A stretch of DNA of 64,000 nt from NCBI RefSeq assembly GCF_016019955.1, contig NZ_JAECRZ010000007.1, forward strand, positions 1-64,000, given 5' to 3'. The stretch comes from Thiosulfatihalobacter marinus (lineage in GTDB: Bacteria; Pseudomonadota; Alphaproteobacteria; Rhodobacterales; Rhodobacteraceae). The translations under genes and the position numbers were made by a program. The notes beneath the pieces are model-generated. The model saw only the letters and a program-made list of their open reading frames with translations, was not told where the DNA came from and did no database searches. This document shows positions 45,047-54,260 of this stretch, piece by piece; within the stretch, counting starts at the first letter, position 1; each line of letters begins with the position of its first letter.

Positions 45047-46123
45047 ATGTCGAATGTCGTGCAACTGATCGTCCCGTCCCAGCGGCAAACCCCTGCTGAG
45101 CGCCATGGCGCGCTCATGCAGAGCTTTGCCCGGCATCGCCGCTTTGGCGACGATGTGTTCTGGCTGAAGGAAAACGCCGAACTGCTCAATATCCTTGAGT
45201 GCACGGGTGCGGATGTGGATGGGTCCTCATTGGGTGCCTATGCGGATTTCTACGAAAATGTGGAAAAGCGCCTTCAGTTCTTCCCGCAATACTATCGCTT
45301 CCTGCTGTCGATCTGCCTGGATCTCGAAGATCTGGGACTGGGTGGCGACAAGGGCGCGCGGCTGTCTGAATGGGTCGCGGCGCAAGGGTTTGCCAAGGCG
45401 GAGCTTTCCGACCTGCAACGTCTGGAAGCGCGCCGCCTGATGTTGCGGCGCGGGGTTGAACCGCTGCCCGAGGATGAAACCCTTGAAACACGGATGCGTG
45501 CCTTTATGGGGCGGTCGGCCACGTTTTCGATGCCCAACAAGAAGGCAGCCTATGAGCTGACCCATGCGGTGTTCTATCTTTCGGAATATGGCAGGCGTGA
45601 CCCCCATCTGGGGTGTGAAGTGAAAAAATCTTTGGAATTCATTGGGTTGCTGGCCTTTCTTGAACAGAATGCCGATTTGCTGGCCGAAGTTTGTGTGGCG
45701 ATGCGACATAGCGGGATGCCGGTTCCGGAAATGTGGGACACCTGGCTGCTGCGCCATACCGCGCTGTTTGACGTGGAATGTGGCGACCGTGTTGCGCAAC
45801 AGGATGATTATCACGAATTCCTGGTCTGCAACTGGGCCATGGCGGCGGCTGGGAAAGCGCCGTTCAACAAGGCGTTCGAGGCCGGGCGCATGGGGTTCTT
45901 CCGCCCCGAAGCGATTGGCGGGCCGCTGCGCGAGCTGTCGGAAATCATGTATCGGCTGGACGACAATCGCAGCGGCGACTGGGGCGCGATGCGGCCGGTC
46001 GTGTTGGACGGGTTGAGCCCGGATGCCCAGGTCATCATGGCATGTGCCGAAAAATCCACCGACGTTTTCGAAGAATTCTTTGAGGGATTTGCACGCGCCA
46101 ACGCGATGGCGGGGGCAATGTGA
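45047..46123 (+). CDS. uncharacterised protein downstream of the repeat protein
   Basis: A 358-residue protein, probably all-helical and cytoplasmic, without signal or membrane segments. I do not recognise a named domain. Visible features are WLKENAELLNILECTGADV near residues 36-54, a run FYENVEKRLQFFPQYYRFLLS, and YELTHAVFYLSEYGRRDPHLG in the middle (about 167-187), with LLRHTALFDVE later. The TH..FY....GR pattern recalls helical proteins beside peptide-tailoring genes in actinobacteria, but this is only an impression. GAGGAGA precedes the ATG by six bases. The repeat-protein stop is 59 bases upstream, and the stop overlaps the EamA start by one base (TGATG). Confidence 0.75.
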   Translation: MSNVVQLIVPSQRQTPAERHGALMQSFARHRRFGDDVFWLKENAELLNILECTGADVDGSSLGAYADFYENVEKRLQFFPQYYRFLLSICLDLEDLGLGGDKGARLSEWVAAQGFAKAELSDLQRLEARRLMLRRGVEPLPEDETLETRMRAFMGRSATFSMPNKKAAYELTHAVFYLSEYGRRDPHLGCEVKKSLEFIGLLAFLEQNADLLAEVCVAMRHSGMPVPEMWDTWLLRHTALFDVECGDRVAQQDDYHEFLVCNWAMAAAGKAPFNKAFEAGRMGFFRPEAIGGPLRELSEIMYRLDDNRSGDWGAMRPVVLDGLSPDAQVIMACAEKSTDVFEEFFEGFARANAMAGAM

Positions 46124-47073
46124 TGGGGCTGCACCGTCCGGCATTGATGGGCACTGGCCTTGTGCTTTTGTACACGCTGATGATTTCTTCGGCTGATGCG
46201 ATCACCAAGCTGATCGCGTCCGGGTATGCCGCGCCGCAGCTTTTTGCGGTGTCGGGTTTCCTTGTTGTTGCGCTTAGCTTGGGATCGGCGCGCCTAAAGG
46301 GGCGGGGGCAAAGCCTGAAAACCGCCTGTCCGCGTGCGATGGCGCTGCGATCCTTTCTGACGGTGATTGGATCTGTTGCGTTTTTCTACGCGTTCCGGCT
46401 GCTGCCGCTGGCCGAAGTTTTTGTGTTCATCGCCCTGATGCCCCTATTCGCAGGGCTTTTGTCCGGCCCGATCCTGCGAGAACATGTCCGGCCCATGGCC
46501 TGGGCTGCATTGGCGGCGGGGTTTGTGGGCATGTTGTATCTGTTCCCGGGCGGGTTGGGCGCTGTGACGGCCGGACATCTTGTGGCGCTGTTTGCCAGCC
46601 TGTGCGGAACCCTGTCTCTTGTTCTTGCGCGCTATATCGGACGGATTGAAACCAATTCGCTGGCGCAGGTCTTTTATCCCAATCTTGCCCTGGCGGCGAC
46701 TATGTTGCTGGCCTTGCCGTTTGTCTACACGCCGATGCCGCTTGCCGATCTGGGATGGGTTGCGGCCTATGGCGTGCTGTTGTTCGCCGCACGCTGGCTG
46801 TCGGTTGTCGCGCTGCGCCTGTTGTCGGCCTATTCGGTGACGCCGCTGATGAACCTGCAATTTGTCTGGATGGTTGTACTGGGGGCGCTGTTCTTTGGTG
46901 AGGTGCCGGGGTTGAACATCTATCTGGGTACAGCCATCGTGATTGGATCCGGCGTGTTTCTTGTCTATGACCAGATGCAACCGGAGGGTATGCCATACCC
47001 GTGGTTGCTGCGCCTGAAAACGCGTTTTTTGCGGCTCAAAGTTGCAAGAACTTTGGTGCGTAACGAATTGTGA
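46123..47073 (+). CDS. EamA/DMT-family transporter linked to the repeat protein
   Basis: A 316-residue permease with about ten helices in two EamA repeats (ALRSFLTVIGSVAFFYAFRLLPLAEVFVFI; then VVALRLLSAYSVTPLMNLQFVWM, quoted in part). DMT transporters of this class usually export small molecules. ATG 46123 overlaps the stop of the preceding gene (TGATG), so both are probably made together. This suggests that its cargo is related to the unknown upstream gene and perhaps to the repeat protein. A 10-helix EamA would normally not carry a 20-kDa protein, so a cleaved peptide or small product fits better. The stop abuts the erpA stop with no gap. Confidence 0.88.
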   Translation: MGLHRPALMGTGLVLLYTLMISSADAITKLIASGYAAPQLFAVSGFLVVALSLGSARLKGRGQSLKTACPRAMALRSFLTVIGSVAFFYAFRLLPLAEVFVFIALMPLFAGLLSGPILREHVRPMAWAALAAGFVGMLYLFPGGLGAVTAGHLVALFASLCGTLSLVLARYIGRIETNSLAQVFYPNLALAATMLLALPFVYTPMPLADLGWVAAYGVLLFAARWLSVVALRLLSAYSVTPLMNLQFVWMVVLGALFFGEVPGLNIYLGTAIVIGSGVFLVYDQMQPEGMPYPWLLRLKTRFLRLKVARTLVRNEL

Positions 47074-47397
47074 TTACATTGAAAAACTCGTTCCACAGCC
47101 GCAGGAGCTTGTGGCGTTGGGATTGTCGATGACAAAGCGAGCGCCGATCAGTTCTTCGGTGAAATCAATCGTGGCATTTTGCAGAAACGGCAGGGAAACC
47201 GAATCCACCAGCACCTTTTCGCCACCCTTTTCCAGCACCAGATCGTCATCGCGCGGTGCATCCAGCCGGATCTCGTACTGAAACCCCGAACATCCCCCGC
47301 CTTCGACTGCGATGCGCAGGGCCTGCCCCTGAGCGGCGGCGCCAATCTCGGCCAGACGGGCAAAAGCCCGCTCCGTAACCTTTGGAGGCAGTTGCAT
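47074..47397 (-). CDS. erpA: iron-sulfur cluster assembly/insertion protein (A-type carrier)
   Basis: A 107-residue A-type Fe-S carrier that delivers clusters to apo-enzymes. The three cluster Cys are present: GGGCSGFQY and SSCGCGTSFSM at the C-terminal end. Length and the start MQLPPKVTERAFARLAEIG agree with ErpA/IscA. The precise subtype (ErpA or IscA) is an inference. It is divergent from dgt and converges, without a gap, on the EamA exporter. Confidence 0.9.
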   Translation of the reverse strand: MQLPPKVTERAFARLAEIGAAAQGQALRIAVEGGGCSGFQYEIRLDAPRDDDLVLEKGGEKVLVDSVSLPFLQNATIDFTEELIGARFVIDNPNATSSCGCGTSFSM

Positions 47398-47495
47398 TTT
47401 TTCACCCAAAGACAGTTTCGCGCGTTGACCCGGTTCAAACCGGAGCCACCGTGCAATATAGAAGGACCAGGGACAGGCTACAAGGACCTCAGAAC

Positions 47496-48641
47496 ATGAT
47501 TGCGCCCTATGCCTCTGATCCGGCACGCGCCAGGGGACGGCGCTACCCGGAGGAGGAAAGCAGTTTCCGGTCATGTTTTCAGCGTGATCGGGACAGGATC
47601 ATACATGCCAGCGCCTTTCGGCGGCTGAAGCACAAGACGCAGGTGTTCGTTGAGCACGAGGGCGATTATTTCCGCACGCGCCTGACACATTCCATTGAGG
47701 TGGCGCAGGTCGCGCGCACGATGGCCGGGGCCCTGGGGTTGAACCAGGAACTGACAGAGGCGGTGGCGCTGGCCCATGATCTGGGTCATACGCCGTTCGG
47801 CCACACGGGTGAGGATGCGCTGAATGCCCTGATGGCTCGCTATGGCGGGTTTGATCACAATGCACAGGCAGTGCGGATCGTGACCGCGCTGGAGCGGCAT
47901 TACGCCGGATTTGACGGGTTGAACCTTACCTGGGAAACCCTTGAAGGTATTGCAAAACATAACGGTCCAGTCCTGGGTGAACTGCCTTATGCCCTGGCGG
48001 ATTACAATGCCGAGCACGATCTGGAGCTGCACACCCATGCCAGCGCCGAGGCCCAGGTTGCGGCCTTGTCGGATGACGTGGCCTATAACAACCACGATCT
48101 GCATGACGGCTTGCGCGCCGGGCTGTTCAGCGAAGAAGAGATAGCCAATCTCCCGATTGTCGGAGATGCCTATGCAGAAGTAGACCGGCTGTATCCGGGG
48201 TTGGACCGTATCCGGCGGCGTCATGAGGCATTGCGCCGGGTGTTCGGCGTGATGGTGTCGGACGTGATCGACACGTCGCGACAGCTTTTGTGGAACAGCG
48301 GCGCGCAATCGGTAGAGGCTGTCCGGCTGAATGGTGCGCCGGTGGTGCGGTTTTCGCCCGCCTTGTGGTCTGATCTGAAGCAGATACGCGCCTTTTTGTT
48401 CAGCCGTATGTACCGTGCGCCGTCCGTGGTGAGAATGCGCGAAGAGGTGACGCAGGTGGTGAACGACCTGTTTCCGTTGTTTCTGGCCAGCCCAACGCTT
48501 TTGCCGGAGCGCTGGCATCCTGATCTGCGTGATTGCGATGGCGAAGTTGCCGTCGCGCGCATGGTCTGCGACTATATTGCCGGAATGACCGATCGATTTG
48601 CCTTGCAGGAACATGCGCGGCTGATGGGCAAGGCACATTGA
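47496..48641 (+). CDS. dgt: deoxyguanosinetriphosphate triphosphohydrolase-like protein
   Basis: A 381-residue HD-domain dNTP triphosphohydrolase, which removes tripolyphosphate from dGTP or other dNTPs. The metal site is His65 ([10 protein letters not shown]), His94-Asp95 ([11 protein letters not shown]), and the later Asp in [16 protein letters not shown]. The family sequence [22 protein letters not shown] (quoted in part) opens the domain. ATG 47496 is the conserved start; an upstream in-frame start would overlap erpA. It is transcribed with argS about 50 bases downstream. Confidence 0.94.
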   Translation: MIAPYASDPARARGRRYPEEESSFRSCFQRDRDRIIHASAFRRLKHKTQVFVEHEGDYFRTRLTHSIEVAQVARTMAGALGLNQELTEAVALAHDLGHTPFGHTGEDALNALMARYGGFDHNAQAVRIVTALERHYAGFDGLNLTWETLEGIAKHNGPVLGELPYALADYNAEHDLELHTHASAEAQVAALSDDVAYNNHDLHDGLRAGLFSEEEIANLPIVGDAYAEVDRLYPGLDRIRRRHEALRRVFGVMVSDVIDTSRQLLWNSGAQSVEAVRLNGAPVVRFSPALWSDLKQIRAFLFSRMYRAPSVVRMREEVTQVVNDLFPLFLASPTLLPERWHPDLRDCDGEVAVARMVCDYIAGMTDRFALQEHARLMGKAH

Positions 48642-48693
48642 CCTGACCGCTGGCAATGTTAAACCCGGCCCAAATCGAAAAGGACGGGTCCAA

Positions 48694-50439
48694 ATGAACC
48701 TCTTTACCGAGATGCGTGCGTTGGTGATTGGCGCGCTGGAACGAATGCAGGCCGAGGGCGCGCTGCCTGCGGAACTGGATTTCACCAACGTCGCCGTCGA
48801 ACCGCCGCGCGATGCCGCGCATGGCGACATGGCGACCAATGCTGCGATGGTTCTGGCGAAACCCGCCAAAGCCAAACCCCGCGATATAGCCGAGGGTCTG
48901 GCCAGCATCCTGGCCGGGGATGCGCGGATCACGAGCGCCGATGTCGCGGGCCCCGGTTTCATCAACCTGCGCCTGGCGCCGGAAATGTGGCAGGGGGTGG
49001 TCAAGGCTTCGTTGGAAGAAGGCGCGGATTTTGGCCGCTCGGCCATGGGGAAAGGCAAGCGGGTGAACGTCGAATACGTTTCGGCCAATCCGACCGGGCC
49101 GTTGCATGTGGGCCACACGCGCGGCGCGGTATTTGGCGATGCTCTGGCATCGTTGTTGGACTTTGTCGGCTATGCTGTGACGCGCGAATATTACATCAAT
49201 GACGGTGGCGCGCAGGTCGATGTGTTGGCCAGATCGGTCTATCTGCGTTACCTGGAGGCGCATGGGCAAGAGGTTGCCTTTGAGGATGGAACTTATCCTG
49301 GCGATTACTTGATCCCGGTGGGCGCGGCATTGAAGGACAAGGTGGGCGATGCGTATGTCGGTCAGCCCGAAGGTGTGTGGCTTGTGGCCATTCGTGAGTT
49401 TGCCACAGAGGCGATGATGAACCTGATCCGCGCCGATCTCAAGGCGCTGGGGGTCGAGATGGATGTGTTCTACTCTGAAAAATCCCTGTACGGCACGGGA
49501 CAGATCGAGGCGGCGCTGAAATCTCTGGAAGACAAGGGCTTGATCTATGAGGGTGTTCTGGAGCCGCCCAAGGGCAAGAAACCCGAGGACTGGGAGCCGC
49601 GCGAGCAGACGTTGTTCAAATCGACCGAGCACGGTGACGACGTAGATCGCCCCGTCAAGAAATCCGATGGTGCCTGGACCTATTTCGCACCGGATATTGC
49701 CTATCATTATGACAAGGTTTCCAGAGGGTTCGACGCGCTTATTGATGTGTTCGGGGCGGATCACGGCGGCTATGTCAAGCGCATGAAGGCCGCTGTCTCG
49801 GCGCTGAGCGATGGCCGGGTGCCGCTGGATATCAAGCTCACCCAACTGGTGAAGCTGTGGAAGAACGGCCAGCCTTTCAAGATGTCCAAGCGCGCGGGAA
49901 ATTTCGTGACGCTGCGCGATGTGGTCGATCAGGTGGGCGCGGATGTGACCCGCTTTGTGATGCTGACGCGCAAGAACGACGCCCCGCTGGATTTCGATTT
50001 CGACAAGGTGTTGGAGCAATCCAAGGACAACCCGGTGTTCTATGTGCAATACGCCCATGCGCGTGTGTGTTCGGTATTGCGCAAGGCGGATGAGGCCGGG
50101 ATCGCGGCGGATGATGCCGCTTTGATCGGTGCTGATCTGACAAAGCTGGATCACGAAGCCGAGATCAGTGTGGCCCGGAAACTTGCGGAATGGCCTCGGC
50201 TGGTAGAGATCGCGGGGCGTACGAACGAGCCGCACCGGGTTGCGTTCTACCTTTACGAACTGGCAAGCGAGCTTCACGCGCTATGGAACCGTGGAAACGA
50301 CGATCCCGGTTTGCGGTTCATTCAAGAGGGTGACAAGGCCACAAGTCAGGCGAAAATCGCCCTGGCTAGGGCCGTGGCCGTTGTTATTTCTGCTGGTCTT
50401 GGTATTCTTGGCGTAACCCCGGCACAGGAGATGCGGTGA
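48694..50439 (+). CDS. argS: arginine-tRNA ligase
   Basis: A 581-residue class I aminoacyl-tRNA synthetase that charges tRNA-Arg. The HIGH motif reads HVGH (138-141, in [18 protein letters not shown]) and the KMSKS motif reads KMSKRAGNF near residue 395. The N-terminal Add-1 domain and the C-terminal anticodon-binding domain ([41 protein letters not shown]) are both present. Length is normal. It follows dgt and precedes the SPOR-domain gene by 81 bases on the same strand. Confidence 0.97.
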   Translation: MNLFTEMRALVIGALERMQAEGALPAELDFTNVAVEPPRDAAHGDMATNAAMVLAKPAKAKPRDIAEGLASILAGDARITSADVAGPGFINLRLAPEMWQGVVKASLEEGADFGRSAMGKGKRVNVEYVSANPTGPLHVGHTRGAVFGDALASLLDFVGYAVTREYYINDGGAQVDVLARSVYLRYLEAHGQEVAFEDGTYPGDYLIPVGAALKDKVGDAYVGQPEGVWLVAIREFATEAMMNLIRADLKALGVEMDVFYSEKSLYGTGQIEAALKSLEDKGLIYEGVLEPPKGKKPEDWEPREQTLFKSTEHGDDVDRPVKKSDGAWTYFAPDIAYHYDKVSRGFDALIDVFGADHGGYVKRMKAAVSALSDGRVPLDIKLTQLVKLWKNGQPFKMSKRAGNFVTLRDVVDQVGADVTRFVMLTRKNDAPLDFDFDKVLEQSKDNPVFYVQYAHARVCSVLRKADEAGIAADDAALIGADLTKLDHEAEISVARKLAEWPRLVEIAGRTNEPHRVAFYLYELASELHALWNRGNDDPGLRFIQEGDKATSQAKIALARAVAVVISAGLGILGVTPAQEMR

Positions 50440-50520
50440 TAAAGCCGCACGGCGCGCGGAGGTGAGGCAACGGCAAGGCAACTCCGGTGACAACGTATCG
50501 CCGGTGGCAGTGAGGCGAAA

Positions 50521-51513
50521 ATGGCAGAGATTCCTTTGGGGATGCGTGGCGCCGACGCGGCGCCAACGCAAAACACCGGTAAGGTTGTGACCTGGGCCGG
50601 GGCAGTTCTGTCGTTGGCCTTGGTCGCGGGGACCGGCGTATGGGGCTATAAGCTTTTGGTGCGGGATGTCAGTGGGGTGCCGGTGGTGCGCGCACTGGAA
50701 GGCCCGATGCGCAAGAAACCGGATAACCCCGGAGGGGAACCGGCGGAAAACCAGGGGTTGGCCGTGAACAAGGTGGCGGCGGATGGATCGGCGGAAAAGC
50801 CGGCGGATCGGCTGGTGCTGGCACCGCCGCCCATTCAGCTTTCAGAGAGGGACGCGGTTGTCGAAGCGACAAGGGCGCCCGTTCTGGAAACCGAAAAGCT
50901 GGAGAAACCCGCCCCGCGCTCCAAGCCGGACGCCATCAAAGCGCCGCCTGCTCTTAAGAGCGGCGAGGCGCTGACCGTCGAGGAACTTGCCGCGCAACTG
51001 GCGGCGGGGGCCGCTCCGCTGAGCGAAAGCGGGCCTGCCGACACACCACCGGTCAAAACCAGGGTGGCGGCGCTGACGCCAGAGTCCGAACCGGCCAAGG
51101 CTTCTCCCAAACCAGTGATCAAGGGTGGTATGAAGCGGTCTTTGCGTCCGGTTCCCCGTCCGGCCACGCTTGCCGCTCCGCAGGCGGAGCAGGTACAGCT
51201 GGCGTCGGCCACACCCGCAATCGAGGCCGCGCCCAAGGCCGTCGACGCGGCGGATATACCGGTTGGCACGCGGATGGTTCAGTTGGGCGCCTTTGCCAGT
51301 CCCGAAATTGCCGCTGCGGAATGGGACAAGCTGAGCACACGTTTCAGCGACTATCTGGGCGAAAAAACGCGGGTAATCCAGAAAGCGTCGAGCGGTGGCA
51401 AGGTGTTTTATCGTTTGCGGGCCATGGGTTTTGCGGATGTGTCTGACGCACGCCGCCTGTGTTCGGCGCTCAAGGCTGAAAACGCCGATTGCATCCCGGT
51501 CACAACCCGATGA
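50521..51513 (+). CDS. SPOR-domain membrane protein
   Basis: A 330-residue protein: a single membrane helix at about residues 22-44 (VTWAGAVLSLALVAGTGVWG), a long Pro/Ala/Glu-rich linker, and a C-terminal SPOR domain (about 255-330: TRMVQLGAFASPEIAAAEWDKL ... YRLRAMGFADVSDARRLCSAL, in parts). SPOR domains bind denuded glycan strands at the division septum. This is the usual neighbour of argS and nagZ in Rhodobacterales. Its stop overlaps the nagZ start (ATGA). Confidence 0.9.
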   Translation: MAEIPLGMRGADAAPTQNTGKVVTWAGAVLSLALVAGTGVWGYKLLVRDVSGVPVVRALEGPMRKKPDNPGGEPAENQGLAVNKVAADGSAEKPADRLVLAPPPIQLSERDAVVEATRAPVLETEKLEKPAPRSKPDAIKAPPALKSGEALTVEELAAQLAAGAAPLSESGPADTPPVKTRVAALTPESEPAKASPKPVIKGGMKRSLRPVPRPATLAAPQAEQVQLASATPAIEAAPKAVDAADIPVGTRMVQLGAFASPEIAAAEWDKLSTRFSDYLGEKTRVIQKASSGGKVFYRLRAMGFADVSDARRLCSALKAENADCIPVTTR

Positions 51514-52493
51514 GCCGTTTCGGCGCCGCGATCTTTGGCTGTGATGGCACGAAACTGAGCAAGGATGAGCGCGCGTTCTTCGGGGATGCGCAACCGTTTG
51601 GGTTCATCCTGTTTGCACGCAATATCGACACCGCCGACCAGGTCAGAACCCTGTGCGCCGATCTGCGCGACAGCGTGGGTCATGCCGCACCGATCCTGAT
51701 CGATCAAGAGGGTGGCCGTGTCCAGAGGATGCGTGCGCCTCTGGCCACCGATTGGCCCGCGCCGCTGGATCACGTTATGGGCGCTGGTAACGCTGCGGAG
51801 CGGATGATGTACCTGCGCTATCGCCTGATCGCGCATGAATTGCATGCGGTTGGTGTGGATGCGAATTGTGCCCCGATGCTGGATGTCGCCCGTCCCGAAA
51901 CCCATCCCTTTCTGAAGAACCGCTGCTATGGCGACGATCCTGCGTTGGTCGCACGGATTGGGCGGGCCGTGGCAAACGGGTTGCTGGATGGCGGCGTTCT
52001 GCCGGTTGTGAAGCATTTGCCGGGCCATGGACGGGCCGTTGCCGACAGCCACCATGACCTGCCACGCGTCACGGTTTCGGCGTCCGGGCTGGAAGCTGAT
52101 TTTGCCCCGTTCCGGGCCTTGAACGACCTGCCGATGGGGATGACGGCGCATCTGGTTTATGAGGCACTGGACACGGTTCCGGCGACGATTTCGCCGGGGA
52201 TACTTCAACTGATCCGAACCGACATTGGTTTCGGCGGGCTGGTCATGACGGATGACATCTCGATGCAGGCGCTGTCGGGCGCCGTGCCCGAGCGTGCGGC
52301 GGCAGCGATTGGGGCGGGCTGTGACGTGGTGTTGCATTGCAACGGTGCGCTGCCCGAACGGGTGGCGGTGGCCGCGGCCTGTGGCGAGATGGGCCCAGAG
52401 GCGCAGGCACGGGCCGAGGCCGCGCTTGGGGCGCGGCGGACACCCGAACCGGTTGACATTACGGCGTTGACTGCGGAACTTAAAGCGTTCTGA
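51510..52493 (+). CDS. nagZ: beta-N-acetylhexosaminidase NagZ
   Basis: A 327-residue family 3 glycosidase that removes GlcNAc from muropeptides in peptidoglycan recycling. The family motif KHLPGHG is at 168-174, the general acid His loop at ADSHHDLP (His181), and the nucleophile Asp248 in LVMTDDISMQAL. ATG 51510 overlaps the SPOR-gene stop by four bases; the upstream ATG at 51489 lies within that gene. scpA follows after 12 bases. Confidence 0.94.
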   Translation: MSRFGAAIFGCDGTKLSKDERAFFGDAQPFGFILFARNIDTADQVRTLCADLRDSVGHAAPILIDQEGGRVQRMRAPLATDWPAPLDHVMGAGNAAERMMYLRYRLIAHELHAVGVDANCAPMLDVARPETHPFLKNRCYGDDPALVARIGRAVANGLLDGGVLPVVKHLPGHGRAVADSHHDLPRVTVSASGLEADFAPFRALNDLPMGMTAHLVYEALDTVPATISPGILQLIRTDIGFGGLVMTDDISMQALSGAVPERAAAAIGAGCDVVLHCNGALPERVAVAAACGEMGPEAQARAEAALGARRTPEPVDITALTAELKAF

Positions 52494-52505
52494 GCGGGCA
52501 GGGGC

Positions 52506-53303
52506 ATGGCCGAAAGCGAGTTCGAGGAAAGCCGGGGGATTTCCGTTGCCGAGCGGTTGGCGGCGGAATCGCTGATTGTGGATGTGGACGGGTTCGAAGG
52601 GCCGCTGGACCTTTTGCTGACGCTGTCGCGAACTCAAAAGGTGGATCTGCGCAAGATTTCGATCCTGCATCTGGCCCGCCAATACCTTGCCTTTGTCGAA
52701 AAGGCCAAGCAGCTGCGGCTGGAACTTGCGGCGGACTATCTGGTGATGGCCGCTTGGCTGGCTTTTCTGAAATCGCGCTTGCTGCTGCCGCCAGACCCGA
52801 CGGAAGAGGGGCCAAGCGGCGAAGAACTTGCTGCCCACCTGGCGTTCCAACTGGAGCGATTGCAGGCCATGCGCGATGCGGCCTCCAAGCTGATGGCACG
52901 GGATCAGCTCGGGAGGGATTTCTTTGCGCGTGGAATCCCGGAAGACATTATGCGGGTGCGGCGCGTGACGTATACCGCAACATTGCTGGACCTGATGCAG
53001 GGCTATGCGCGCATTCGAACGCGTGACGAGTTTCGCCCGTTTACGATGGACCGCGACTCGGTTTTCACCATGGAAGAGGCGCTGGAACGGATGCGCGGGC
53101 TGATTGGTTTTGCCGGAGCCTGGACCGATATCCTGAGCTATTTGCCGGTCGGCTGGGAAAACGATCCCAAGAAGCGCCGATCCGCCACGGCGGCCACTTT
53201 TGCGGCCTCTTTGGAACTGGCCAAGGAAGGCAGGATCGAAATTCGCCAATCCGAGACATTTGCACCGATAGAATTGCGCAAGAAAGATGAGGGTCATGTC
53301 TGA
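52506..53303 (+). CDS. scpA: segregation and condensation protein A
   Basis: A 265-residue kleisin that joins Smc heads in chromosome condensation. The conserved start is VDVDGFEGPLDLLLTLSRTQKVDLRKISI near residues 26-54 (in part), followed by LRLELAADYLVMAAWLAFLKSRLLLPP. The C-terminal winged-helix segment ends ...SATAATFAASLELAKEGRIEIRQSETF. ATG 52506 has GCAGGGG upstream. It overlaps the scpB start. Confidence 0.95.
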   Translation: MAESEFEESRGISVAERLAAESLIVDVDGFEGPLDLLLTLSRTQKVDLRKISILHLARQYLAFVEKAKQLRLELAADYLVMAAWLAFLKSRLLLPPDPTEEGPSGEELAAHLAFQLERLQAMRDAASKLMARDQLGRDFFARGIPEDIMRVRRVTYTATLLDLMQGYARIRTRDEFRPFTMDRDSVFTMEEALERMRGLIGFAGAWTDILSYLPVGWENDPKKRRSATAATFAASLELAKEGRIEIRQSETFAPIELRKKDEGHV

Positions 53304-53952
53304 AGGCGTTGACAAAAAAGAGGAAAGTCTTTTCGAAGCTCCGCCGATGGGGGAGCAGGAGCGCATGTGTGAAGCCATCCTGTTTGCCAGTGCAGAGCCG
53401 GTGAGTGTCAGGGAAATGAATGCCCGGATGCCGCATGGATGCGACGCTGCCGAGGCGCTGGTTCATCTGCGCAAACGCTACGAGGGGCGTGGTGTGCAGG
53501 TGATCAAGGTGGGGGATGCCTGGGCGATGCGCACGGCCGGGGATCTTGGGTTTCTCATGCAGAAGGAAACCGTGGAAACCCGCAAACTCAGCCGGGCGGC
53601 CATCGAAACCCTGGCGATCATCGCCTATCATCAGCCCGTCACCCGCGCCGAGATCGAGGAGATACGCGGTGTCAGCGTAAGCCGGGGCACGGTGGATCAG
53701 TTGTTGGAAATGGAATGGATCCGGTTTGGGCGCCGCCGGATGACCCCGGGGCGTCCGGTAACTTTTGTTGTTACCGGGGAATTTCTGGACCATTTCGGGC
53801 TGGAAAGTGCGCGAGATCTGCCCGGGCTCAAGGAACTTCGGGCAGCCGGTTTGCTGGAAAACCGTCCTCCGCCGGGCGCAATGCCCATGGGTGGAGACGC
53901 CGAGGACGAGGCCGAAGACGTGGAAGGCCAGTCCGAATTGTTCGAAGATTGA
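53296..53952 (+). CDS. scpB: segregation and condensation protein B
   Basis: A 218-residue protein with two winged-helix domains that binds ScpA as a dimer. The family sequence CEAILFASAEPVSVREMNARM is near residue 26, and LSRAAIETLAIIAYHQPVTRAEIEEIRGVS (in parts) is the strongest block, followed by WIRFGRRRMTPGRPVTFVVT. The C-terminal tail is acidic (GGDAEDEAEDVEGQSELFED). ATG 53296 overlaps the end of scpA; ATG 53287 is three codons upstream. Confidence 0.94.
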   Translation: MSEGVDKKEESLFEAPPMGEQERMCEAILFASAEPVSVREMNARMPHGCDAAEALVHLRKRYEGRGVQVIKVGDAWAMRTAGDLGFLMQKETVETRKLSRAAIETLAIIAYHQPVTRAEIEEIRGVSVSRGTVDQLLEMEWIRFGRRRMTPGRPVTFVVTGEFLDHFGLESARDLPGLKELRAAGLLENRPPPGAMPMGGDAEDEAEDVEGQSELFED

Positions 53953-54041
53953 GAACAATCCGGTGTATTGCGGCACCCTGGCCATATTTCGGGCACAATT
54001 TGCGCCTATCTAGGAACGCAACCAGGATTGGAGAATCCAAG

Positions 54042-54251
54042 ATGAACGCCAACCAACTTATGAACATGATCATGCGCATGTTTTTTCGCAAAGCCGTAAA
54101 TGGGGGCATTCGGGCAGGCATGAAGGCGATGTCAACGCCCGAAAGCGCCGGTCGTGGCAAGCAGCGCAACGGCCAGGGTGGCGGGCAGCAGCAGAACACC
54201 AAACGCGCCAGGCAGGCGATGCGCATGGCCCGGCGGATGAACAAGTTCTGA
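54042..54251 (+). CDS. small basic hypothetical protein
   Basis: A 69-residue protein with many Met, Arg and Lys: MNANQLMNMIMRMFFRKAVN at the start, a Gly/Gln-rich middle, and a basic helix KRARQAMRMARRMNKF at the end. GGAG lies eight bases before the ATG. The charge (about +15) suggests binding to nucleic acid or membrane, but no family is known to me. It follows scpB by 89 bases. In many Rhodobacterales tatABC would come here; they are absent. Confidence 0.65.
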   Translation: MNANQLMNMIMRMFFRKAVNGGIRAGMKAMSTPESAGRGKQRNGQGGGQQQNTKRARQAMRMARRMNKF

Positions 54252-54260
54252 GGGTTATCC

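Noticed and set aside
48400-50277. 625-codon antisense frame over argS
   Set aside because: High-GC codon-bias shadow of argS; no recognisable protein sequence.
51408-53378. 656-codon antisense frame over nagZ and scpA
   Set aside because: Shadow of two clear genes; composition is unlike a protein.
53953-54260. Expected tatA after scpB
   Set aside because: The small protein there is basic and lacks the TatA membrane and amphipathic helices.
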